13,009 nucleotides of DNA, taken from an uncultured Syntrophobacteraceae bacterium (GTDB lineage Bacteria; Desulfobacterota; Syntrophobacteria; Syntrophobacterales; Syntrophobacteraceae). Position numbers and translations under genes: made by a program. The DNA lies in assembly GCA_937889795.1 (NCBI GenBank), contig CALBZH010000698.1, positions 1-13,009 on the forward strand. The letters run 5' to 3'. This document shows positions 7,007 to 13,009 of this stretch, one piece after another; within the stretch, counting starts at the first letter, position 1; the number at the start of each line of letters is the position of its first letter. The notes below the pieces were generated by a model, which was not told where the DNA came from, did not search any database, and saw only the letters and a list, made by a program, of their open reading frames with translations.

Positions 7007-8536
7007 ATGTTACTGATACACCCGCCGGTATGTAAACCCTGTGAACCGCCTCCCGGCATCGCCAGATTGGCGGGAGCCCTCGATCAATTCAACATCGCAA
7101 GCTCCGTGTGGGATGCAAACTTGGAAGGTCTCTTATGGCTCATGCACCAGGTGCCGGGGGCTTCCGACACATGGACCAGGCGGGCGGAACGGCATTGCAA
7201 CGAGCATCTCGATCTGCTCAGGAATCGCCGTGGCTATGACCAATTGGGCCGGTATGGGAAAGCCGTGGGAGACTTGAATCGACTTCTCGATCAAGCCGGG
7301 AAAGCGTATGGTGCTCGGCCGGGACTTTCCAACTTTGCTCACGATGAGTGGTCACCGGTTAGAAGTGGCGATCTTGTTCGAGCCGCTGGAGCTCCTGAAG
7401 CGAGCCCCTTTTTCCCATTCTTCTCCGAGGAGATGCTGTCGAGAGTCTGCAAGGAAGCTCAAGCAGTCGTTGGCTTTTCACTCAATTTCCTTTCGCAGGC
7501 TTTGACAACGTTCGCGATGATTGGCTTCCTCAGACGTGAGATGCCGTCGATCAGGATTGTTCTTGGCGGTGGCCTTGTGACGTCCTGGATGCGTCGGCCG
7601 GCTTGGCGGGATCCGTTCGATGGGCTGGTGGATGCGATGGTGGACGGTCCGGGTGAGAGCCGACTCCTGAGCTTCCTCCGGGGTGAGGCCACGTCCGTGG
7701 GGCATGTGACGCCGGATTACGCGCCCTTTGTGCTAAACCGTTACTTGTCGCCCGGCCTGATTCTCCCGTACAGCACGTCTTCGGGGTGCTACTGGAACCG
7801 ATGCTCATTTTGTCCCGAGAAAGCCGAAGGGAATCCCTACGTTCCCATCAGGCCTGATCGTGTACGGGGTGATCTGGAGTCGCTCGTCGCAAAGACGGCC
7901 CCGGTCCTGATCCATTTCGTGGACAGCGCTTTGAGTCCTTCACTGCTCGAAGGGCTTTGCCAGCATCCGCCCGGCGTCCCTTGGCACGGGTTTACGCGAA
8001 TCACGAAGCATCTGACGGACGAACAGTTCTGCAAGGATTTGCGTCGATCGGGCTGCGTGATGCTTGAACTAGGCGTGGAATCGGGCAGCCAGGAGGTTCT
8101 GGAGCGCGAAGGGAAGGGAACAAGGATCGAAGAGATCTCAAAGGCGCTTCGAAATCTGCGGAAGGCGGGGATTGGGACCTATGTCTATCTCCTGTTTGGG
8201 ACGCCTTCGGAGTCTGAAACCGAAGCCCGTCAGACCTTGGAATTCACAACACGGCACCATGAGTGCATTGATTTTCTTAACGTTGCAATCTTCAATCTTC
8301 CCATCAACGGAAAGGACGCCCAGTTCCTGGAAACGAAAGGTCATTACGAAGGGGACTTGTCACTCTATACGGGATTTCGCCATCCAAAAGGGTGGCACCG
8401 GGGAAAGGTTCGGCAATTCATAGACAAGGAATTCAAACGCCAACCGGCTCTGGCAGCGATTCTCCGCCGGGATCCCCCCCATTTCACGTCGAATCATGCT
8501 GTCTTCTTCTGTCGCTCATGGCCGAGCGCGCTCTGA
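7007..8536 (+). CDS. Radical SAM protein with N-terminal B12-binding-like region
   Basis: The product has 509 residues. The N-terminus MLLIHPPVCKPCEPPPGIARLAGAL is the usual beginning of BchE-like B12-binding/radical SAM proteins. DANLEG (36-41) stands where base-off cobalamin binders have DxHxxG, so the cobalt-ligating His is absent. VLGGG (185-189) ends the Rossmann-like region. The radical SAM core follows, with cluster cysteines in GCYWNRCSFC (C261, C266, C269). This is a CX4CX2C spacing rather than CX3CX2C, as also seen in relatives with a CYWGKC motif. LELGVESGSQEVL (353-365) is the conserved strand 4 segment. The frame is open further upstream to 6800 but would overlap the previous gene. 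ATG 7007 fits the family, although its ribosome binding site is weak. The substrate is unknown; methylation or another radical modification is possible. Confidence 0.85.
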   Translation: MLLIHPPVCKPCEPPPGIARLAGALDQFNIASSVWDANLEGLLWLMHQVPGASDTWTRRAERHCNEHLDLLRNRRGYDQLGRYGKAVGDLNRLLDQAGKAYGARPGLSNFAHDEWSPVRSGDLVRAAGAPEASPFFPFFSEEMLSRVCKEAQAVVGFSLNFLSQALTTFAMIGFLRREMPSIRIVLGGGLVTSWMRRPAWRDPFDGLVDAMVDGPGESRLLSFLRGEATSVGHVTPDYAPFVLNRYLSPGLILPYSTSSGCYWNRCSFCPEKAEGNPYVPIRPDRVRGDLESLVAKTAPVLIHFVDSALSPSLLEGLCQHPPGVPWHGFTRITKHLTDEQFCKDLRRSGCVMLELGVESGSQEVLEREGKGTRIEEISKALRNLRKAGIGTYVYLLFGTPSESETEARQTLEFTTRHHECIDFLNVAIFNLPINGKDAQFLETKGHYEGDLSLYTGFRHPKGWHRGKVRQFIDKEFKRQPALAAILRRDPPHFTSNHAVFFCRSWPSAL

Positions 8537-8576
8537 TGTCCGGGATGGACGTCAGAACGTCGCTGGACCGCTTGCC

Positions 8577-9464
8577 TCAATCGTCGCTGGAGAGGAATTG
8601 CTGAATCCCTTCGAGAGCCTCGGTGAGGCGGCTCTGGAGATTAGCTACGATGGAGCGACTTAGCCCAAGGTTGACGAAGGCCGGATCTTCCTCCGGGATG
8701 AGAGGATTGATCTGCGAACGTTCTTCATCCATGCCGTTCACGATGCGATCAGCTGCATAGACGACGAAAGCAACATCTTTATCGGATTTTGCCTGCTCGG
8801 GGCAGTGGTGACACCCGATGGCCGTTGTGATTTCCTCGGGAAATCGCCAGCGGCGGGCGATCTTTTCGCCGAGCTCCTGGTGGTCGATGCCAAGGGCATT
8901 CCGCTCCGCGGAAACGAAGCTCATGCTTTCCATCGTTCCACCATAGGACTGCAGGAAGATACGCGAATATTGATTCAGGATGGTCTTACCAATATCGTGG
9001 AGGAGTGACGCCGTGTATATGGTGAGAACACGCTTCATCTTAAAACCTTGAGCCAGCATCTCTCCCATGACCGCCGAAGCGACGGAATGCTCCCACAAGT
9101 GGCGCTCGGCATTGCTGAGTCCCATTTTGCCGCCTGAAAAGTATCGCGCGGCGCAGCTGGCCATGATCACTTGGATCAGTCGCTGGTTGCCCAAGATAAA
9201 AATGGCGTCGCCCAGGGAGCCGATCTTGTGGCGCCTGCCATAGAGGGGGGATTGGCTCAGGGAAATGACCCGAGCCGTGATAACGGGATCATACCGGATG
9301 ACGTTTTCGATCTCGTTGACTGGAGCCGTCTTTCGGATGAGCGACAGGACTTTCCACGCGACGTCCGGAAACGGAGGAAGTTTTTCCGCAGAAGCGAGAA
9401 TATCCTTCAGCAGCAGTTCATAATGGAGAGCTTTCACTTCGTTATGACTCATTGGCCGAATCAT
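8577..9464 (-). CDS. HDOD-domain signalling protein with a nearly complete set of HD residues
   Basis: The 295-residue cytosolic protein belongs to the HDOD family, which relates to HD-GYP phosphodiesterases and occurs in signalling and motility control. The N-terminal half (LPPFPDVAWKVLSLI, about 29-43; VIRYDPVITARVISLSQSPLYG, about 55-76) and GSLGDAIFILG (82-92) are diagnostic. Unlike many HDOD proteins, it keeps H126, H156-D157, H195, H219-H220 and D239, the usual metal ligands of HD hydrolases. No GYP motif is seen. The start at 9464 is chosen because GGAAGGA lies 7 nt upstream; the frame stays open to 9623 but reads through hairpin-forming DNA. It faces the radical SAM gene across 40 bp with no clear terminator. 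Enzymatic activity is not proven by these residues. Confidence 0.85.
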   Translation of the reverse strand: MIRPMSHNEVKALHYELLLKDILASAEKLPPFPDVAWKVLSLIRKTAPVNEIENVIRYDPVITARVISLSQSPLYGRRHKIGSLGDAIFILGNQRLIQVIMASCAARYFSGGKMGLSNAERHLWEHSVASAVMGEMLAQGFKMKRVLTIYTASLLHDIGKTILNQYSRIFLQSYGGTMESMSFVSAERNALGIDHQELGEKIARRWRFPEEITTAIGCHHCPEQAKSDKDVAFVVYAADRIVNGMDEERSQINPLIPEEDPAFVNLGLSRSIVANLQSRLTEALEGIQQFLSSDD

Positions 9465-9563
9465 GACGCAATCCTTCCGAAATGGTGAATCGTTCTTAAA
9501 GAGCTCGGCATCCGTCCGGCAGGACGGAGTGTTGCTTTCAACAGCCCCAGAATTTCTGGGAGC
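9465..9563 (-). promoter_or_regulatory. Leader of the HDOD gene with three consecutive potential hairpins
   Basis: Three inverted repeats follow each other within 49 bp. They are CCGTCC-GGCA-GGACGG (9512-9527), TGTTG-CTTT-CAACA (9530-9543) and CCCAGAA-T-TTCTGGG (9546-9560). They would lie in the 5' leader of the HDOD transcript, about 50-95 nt before its start codon. The clustering suggests a structured RNA or operators. I see no match to a known riboswitch. Confidence 0.35.
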
Positions 9564-9797
9564 TCTAGTGGAGCCCGGTATGCGGAGCGAAAAGAAGACG
9601 AGACGCAAGATGACTGGCCCCAAGGCCTCTTGAGACGACTTTACCAGACTAGCCGCGATTCATGCATCCTTCTACTCGACGTCCGCGATGAGACACTTAA
9701 GACCTTTTTGAGCGGGCTGCGCGAATGAGCAAAAACGAGGAGAGCATCGGGACCAGCCAGGAAGATGGGAAGCGCGAGTGATTCCGGTCATTCGGGA
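9564..9797. other. Non-coding stretch between the HDOD leader and the diaphorase operon end
   Basis: No frame here has a protein signature. TTTTTG (9705-9710) and CAAAAA (9730-9735) flank a GC-rich centre and could form a weak terminator for the minus-strand diaphorase operon. A CCGCGAT direct repeat occurs at 9653-9659 and 9683-9689, 30 bp apart. A promoter for the HDOD gene must lie here or in its leader, but I see no good -35/-10 pair. Confidence 0.3.
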
Positions 9798-10439
9798 TCA
9801 AGCTGGGTCTCGCAGGAGAAGGGCGCTCACCGGACATGCGTCGATGCAGGCATGACAGGCACCGCACTGCAACGGGTCGAGGGCGGCGCTGGGTAGCGAT
9901 GCGATGACCGTATCGAACCCTCGCATGGCAAAGGTCAAGAACGATTTACCGTGCTGCCTCTCGCAAACATGGATGCACCTGCCGCACAAGACACACCTGG
10001 CTGTCACGTACTCGATCAAAGGATGCGTGTGAGCGGGGCCAGCGTCACGATCGATATGCTTGAAGCGTCTCGGCCGCAGCCGCACCCCTAGCAGTCGCGC
10101 CAGCTTCTGGAGATCGCAGCGTCTGTTGGAGGGGCACTTGCGGCATTCGGCCCGGTGGACGGAGAGGAGCAGCCTTAAAGCCGTCTGCTGAAGGCGTCTC
10201 ACCGGTGGCGTGTCGGTTCGGACGATCATGCCTTCCTTGACGGGTATTGTGCAGGAGGGAACAGGCTTGGGCTTGTCCGCGAGCTCCACGAAGCACAGTC
10301 TGCATGAGGCGTGGGGTTTTTCCATCGTATTGAGATAACAAAGATTCGGGATGTAGATTTCGTTGCGCAGACACACCTGGAGGAGGTTCTCTCCCTCCTG
10401 CGCTTCAATCTTTTTTCCATCAACGACCAGCCAAACCAT
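9798..10439 (-). CDS. NuoG/HoxU-like iron-sulfur subunit of a diaphorase module (no catalytic domain)
   Basis: The 213-residue protein corresponds to the N-terminal part of NuoG, HoxU or short HydA. A plant-type [2Fe-2S] domain has C34, C46, C49 and C63. A His-Cys box has H95, C99, C102 and C108 ([4Fe-4S]). A double [4Fe-4S] ferredoxin has C149/C152/C155/C159 and C192/C195/C198/C202. The chain ends just after the last cluster (CPVSALLLRDPA), with no H-cluster, molybdopterin or other catalytic domain. It would collect electrons from the NuoF-like subunit encoded just upstream and pass them to a catalytic partner. The start is uncertain: GTG 10445 directly follows the upstream stop (TGAGTG), while ATG 10439 has AAGGA 10 nt upstream and fits the family better. 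It is the last gene of the three-gene operon, and no partner gene follows. Confidence 0.88.
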   Translation of the reverse strand: MVWLVVDGKKIEAQEGENLLQVCLRNEIYIPNLCYLNTMEKPHASCRLCFVELADKPKPVPSCTIPVKEGMIVRTDTPPVRRLQQTALRLLLSVHRAECRKCPSNRRCDLQKLARLLGVRLRPRRFKHIDRDAGPAHTHPLIEYVTARCVLCGRCIHVCERQHGKSFLTFAMRGFDTVIASLPSAALDPLQCGACHACIDACPVSALLLRDPA

Positions 10440-10445
10440 TTGCAC

Positions 10446-12359
10446 TCATTCCTTGAGGCGTTCGATCCTGGGTGCCAGCGAGGGGGGGGATACCTTCTTC
10501 ACGGCGTCGTATTCCGTGGGGCATGCCGACACACATTCGCCACACTTGACGCACGTGTCCTGGTCGATGGCCTTTTTCCGGCCTTTGGTTGTGAAGATGG
10601 CCTCCACGGGGCAGGAGCCTACGCAGGCTTCGCAGCCCCTGGCACAGCGCTCGAGATCGATGTAGAACGCCGTCAGCGGTCGGCACATGAGGGCCGGGCA
10701 TCGTTTCTCGTGGATGTGCGCTTCGTACTCGTCCCGGAAGTACTTGAGCGATGTGATGATGGGATTGGGCGCCGTCTTGCCGAGTCCACACAGGGAGCCG
10801 TCCTTGACGTCGGCGCAGAGCAGCTCGAGGAAATCCAAGTCTTGAGGACGGCCTTCACCTCGCGTGATGCGGTCGAGGGTGTCGAGGAGGTGGCGTGTGC
10901 CGATGCGACAGAAGGTGCACTTCCCGCAGGATTCTTTCTGGGTGAATTCCAGGAAGTAACGCGCGACATTGACCATGCAGCTTTCATCGTCCATGACGAC
11001 CATGCCCCCCGACCCCATCATCGCTCCAGCCTTGGTGAGGGAGTCGAAGTCAACGGGGGTGTCGAGAAAGGCTTCGGGCAGGCATCCACCAGAAGGTCCC
11101 CCGATTTGAACCGCCTTGAAGCTGCGTTGTTTGGGAACTCCACCGCAAATATCGAAGATCAGAGTCCTTAGGGTGGTCCCTGTGGCGATTTCCACGAGAC
11201 CGGGGTGAACGACCTTTCCCACCACACTGAAAATTGCCGTGCCCGGGCTTATGGGGCTCCCGATCTTACGGTACCACTTCCCCCCATGTCGCAGAATGGG
11301 TGGAATTGAAGCAAGTGTCTTGACATTGTTGATCACTGTTGGCCTGCCCCAAAGGCCGGACTGGACCGGATAAGGCGGTCGATGCTGAGGCATGCCTCGC
11401 CTTCCCTCCAGCGATTGAATCAAGGCGGTTTCCTCGCCGCAGACAAAGGCGCCGGAGCCCTGGAAGACACGGACGCGGAAGGGATGGGGAGTGCCAAGCA
11501 GAGAGGATCCGAGGATGCCCAGGTCCTCTGCGTCTTGGATTGCTTTGGTCATCATGCTGACCGCAAGCGGATACTCCGCGCGAACATAAATGACCGCGTC
11601 TTCGGCACCGATTGCCAGGGCGCAGATCGCGAGCCCTTCCAGCACTTGATGGGGATTACTTTCCAGCAGGGTGCGATCCATGTAGGCACCGGGATCGCCC
11701 TCGTCCGCGTTGCAGATCACTGTTTTTTCGGGCGAAACACTGTCTCGGCCATACTGCCACTTCAGTCCCGTGGGGAACCCCGCTCCACCTCGCCCCCTCA
11801 GACCAGACTCCAGAACTTCCCGGATGATGTCTTCGGAGGTCATCGTGAGGGTCTGATACAACCCCGTATAACCACCCTTGCCAATATAGTCGTGGATGCT
11901 GGCTGGGTCGATTCTGCCGCACAAGTCCATCACAACCCGCTCTTCCAGGTGGAAGCGTGGATAGTCGGTGAGCACAGGCAGGAGATCGTTGGCTTCCGTT
12001 GCTCCCAGGACAAATTCGAAAACCGGGTCACCCTCAAGGAGAAAGCTGCGAACAAGTACCTTGGCTTTACCCGGCGTAACGTTGGGATAGGCTATAGGTG
12101 GGAATCCCGGCTTGTGGATGACCACGAACGGTTCCGCATAGCAGTGGCCGATGCAACCTACCGGGACCACTTTCGCCTCGATCCCGACCTCCTCCATCTC
12201 TTTCAGGAATGCCGCCTTGGTCTCTTCAGCGCCAGCGGCGATGCCGCAGGTAGCCATTCCGATGGAGATGACCGTTTCACGGCCTTCCATACGATTTCGA
12301 GCCTCGGACTGGAGCCTCGAAAACAGGTCATCCAGGGCCAGGTTGCTATTCTTGCTCAC
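10446..12359 (-). CDS. nuoF: NuoF/HydB-like NAD(P)H-FMN subunit with C-terminal double ferredoxin
   Basis: The 637-residue flavoprotein oxidises or reduces NAD(P)H. From the GTG start the order is as follows. A thioredoxin-like domain (about 30-110) has C38, C69 and C73. The FMN loop is RGRGGAGFPTG (188-198). The nucleotide site lies in CGEETALIQSLEGRRG (307-322). An SLBB domain follows. The N3-type [4Fe-4S] site has C478, C481, C484 and C524. A possible zinc site is C461, H550, C554 and C559. The C-terminal ferredoxin has C572/C576/C579/C583 and C603/C606/C609/C613. Complex I NuoF lacks the ferredoxin; HydB and HndC types have it. The first ferredoxin motif is CX3C rather than CX2C, and the thioredoxin-like domain lacks one cluster cysteine. 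GTG 12359 overlaps the nuoE stop by 14 bp and gives a normal N-terminal helix; an ATG at 12401 would overlap by 56 bp. Confidence 0.93.
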   Translation of the reverse strand: MSKNSNLALDDLFSRLQSEARNRMEGRETVISIGMATCGIAAGAEETKAAFLKEMEEVGIEAKVVPVGCIGHCYAEPFVVIHKPGFPPIAYPNVTPGKAKVLVRSFLLEGDPVFEFVLGATEANDLLPVLTDYPRFHLEERVVMDLCGRIDPASIHDYIGKGGYTGLYQTLTMTSEDIIREVLESGLRGRGGAGFPTGLKWQYGRDSVSPEKTVICNADEGDPGAYMDRTLLESNPHQVLEGLAICALAIGAEDAVIYVRAEYPLAVSMMTKAIQDAEDLGILGSSLLGTPHPFRVRVFQGSGAFVCGEETALIQSLEGRRGMPQHRPPYPVQSGLWGRPTVINNVKTLASIPPILRHGGKWYRKIGSPISPGTAIFSVVGKVVHPGLVEIATGTTLRTLIFDICGGVPKQRSFKAVQIGGPSGGCLPEAFLDTPVDFDSLTKAGAMMGSGGMVVMDDESCMVNVARYFLEFTQKESCGKCTFCRIGTRHLLDTLDRITRGEGRPQDLDFLELLCADVKDGSLCGLGKTAPNPIITSLKYFRDEYEAHIHEKRCPALMCRPLTAFYIDLERCARGCEACVGSCPVEAIFTTKGRKKAIDQDTCVKCGECVSACPTEYDAVKKVSPPSLAPRIERLKE

Positions 12360-12879
12360 TCGTCCGACTCGCTGTCTCGGCCTGCAACTTTTCGATTTCA
12401 AACCCCAGAAGAATACCTTCTACCTTGCTGGGTGCCATGTGGCCGTGGGCTGACTCATTCACGATCGCAACCGGTGCCAGAGCGCAACAGCCGACGCACG
12501 CCACTCGTTCCAGGCTAAACTCACGATCGGGGGTTGTCTCACCATCCTTGATGCCGAGCTTCCGCTCGAAGTTTTCCAGGATGATGTCTGCCCCTACCAC
12601 GTGGCAGGCCGTTCCCAAACATACTTTAATCTGGTGTTTGCCTGGAGGGTGAAATCGAAATTGATTGTAAAAGGTTGCGACGCCATAGATCTCACTGGCT
12701 GAAAGATCAATGTGCTCGGCCACAAGCTGCATCGCAACAGGAGGCAAGTAGCCGAGCTCTGACTGAATCCTCTGGAGGATCGGGATCGCGTTGTCACGGG
12801 TGGTTGGAAACGTGGCAAGGAGGTCTCCAACCGCTTGCCGTATTTCCGCCTCTTCGCCACTGGGAGAAATAAGGGTCAT
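12346..12879 (-). CDS. nuoE: NuoE/HydC-like [2Fe-2S] subunit of the diaphorase module
   Basis: This 177-residue thioredoxin-like ferredoxin matches the 24-kDa subunit of complex I and HydC/HoxE types. A helical N-terminal domain (AIPILQRIQSELGYLPP, about 31-47; SASEIYGVATFYNQF, about 60-74) precedes the thioredoxin fold. The [2Fe-2S] ligands are C87 and C92 (CLGTAC) and C128 and C132 (CVGCC). The protein is full length for the family. It would bind the NuoF-like subunit and shuttle electrons near FMN. ATG 12879 has GAGG about 11 nt upstream, a weak site. It is the first visible gene of the operon and overlaps the next. Only 85 bp of native sequence remain upstream, so an earlier operon gene cannot be excluded. 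Confidence 0.93.
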   Translation of the reverse strand: MTLISPSGEEAEIRQAVGDLLATFPTTRDNAIPILQRIQSELGYLPPVAMQLVAEHIDLSASEIYGVATFYNQFRFHPPGKHQIKVCLGTACHVVGADIILENFERKLGIKDGETTPDREFSLERVACVGCCALAPVAIVNESAHGHMAPSKVEGILLGFEIEKLQAETASRTSEQE

Positions 12880-12964
12880 GGAGCTGTCTGCCTCGTATTC
12901 GACAGAGCCCGCGGTTTGTATTTGCCACCCTGCTCGTGGCCCGGGCTTCGACCGATCGTCAAGG
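12880..12964. other. Remaining native sequence upstream of the nuoE-like gene
   Basis: These 85 bp between the nuoE-like start and the adapter show no clear promoter or gene end. They may hold the leader of the diaphorase operon or the end of an upstream gene. Confidence 0.3.
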
Positions 12965-13009
12965 AGATCGGAAGAGCGTCGTGTAGGGAAAGAGTGTAGA
13001 TCTCGGTGG
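12965..13009. other. Illumina TruSeq universal adapter read into the contig end (artefact)
   Basis: The final 45 bases begin AGATCGGAAGAGCGTCGTGT and continue as the reverse complement of the standard Illumina TruSeq universal adapter, apparently without mismatch. They are sequencing-library DNA, not genome. The native contig ends at about 12964, and the last few bases before it are supported only by reads that ran into adapter. Confidence 0.98.

Noticed and set aside
8558..8591. Ten-base direct repeat CGTCGCTGGA (8558-8567 and 8582-8591) and a small GACGT/ACGTC hairpin between convergent genes
   Set aside because: Only two copies, one inside the HDOD coding end, and the hairpin has no T tract. 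Chance is a sufficient explanation, and it is not a convincing terminator.
9571..9640. Possible cyclic-di-GMP (GEMM) riboswitch, suggested by GCGAAAAG and GACGCAAGA on the plus strand near a signalling gene
   Set aside because: The fragments are on the strand opposite the HDOD gene, with no matching stems or receptor loop. The likeness looks accidental.
10311..11171. Plus-strand open frames of 286 and 378 codons opposite the nuoF-like gene (the second at 11382-12518)
   Set aside because: They are antisense to conserved flavin and cluster motifs and have no recognisable domain.

Overview
This looks like the end of a metagenomic or draft-genome contig from a moderately GC-rich anaerobic or microaerophilic bacterium. 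A Desulfobacterota (former Deltaproteobacteria) origin is my best guess. It rests on protein style only: a NuoF-like flavoprotein carrying a C-terminal double-cluster ferredoxin, a MoxR/VWA pair and an HDOD protein. There is no rRNA, tRNA or other marker that settles it. The last 45 bases (12965-13009) are not biological. They match the Illumina TruSeq universal adapter, so the true sequence ends at about 12964.

Left part (1-5960). The 3' end of a small membrane/coiled-coil protein gene (+ strand, cut by the contig edge) converges on a four-gene minus-strand operon: MoxR-type AAA+ ATPase, VWA/CoxE-like protein, TtcA-like tRNA thiolase, DNA polymerase I. A good sigma-70-type promoter lies at 5932-5960. 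A perfect inverted repeat with A and T tracts (256-285) can terminate transcription from both sides. Spacing in the operon is tight (35 bp, 30 bp, then a 4-bp ATGA overlap). The polymerase has intact flap-nuclease and polymerase motifs but a decayed proofreading site.

Middle (5961-8536, + strand). After a non-coding stretch come two small genes with excellent ribosome binding sites: a 55-residue membrane protein and a 129-residue secreted cysteine-rich protein. A radical SAM protein of about 509 residues follows, with an N-terminal B12-binding-like region and a CX4CX2C cluster motif. None of the three has an assignable substrate.

Right part (8577-12879, - strand). An HDOD/HD-domain signalling protein has a leader that can form three consecutive hairpins. 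Upstream of it is a three-gene diaphorase module: NuoE-like, NuoF-like with ferredoxin, and a short NuoG/HoxU-like subunit. Together these would oxidise or reduce NAD(P)H through FMN and move electrons over many Fe-S clusters. The set resembles the HydC-HydB-HydA modules of electron-bifurcating hydrogenases and formate dehydrogenases. No catalytic hydrogenase or formate dehydrogenase subunit is encoded in the window, and 333 bp without a convincing gene follow the module. The real partner is therefore elsewhere, beyond the contig end, or absent.

I see no CRISPR array, insertion sequence, phage gene or RNA gene. I did not find a clearly new multi-gene system. The most open questions are the orphan diaphorase module, the MoxR/VWA pair linked to ttcA-polA, and the small secreted protein/radical SAM neighbourhood.
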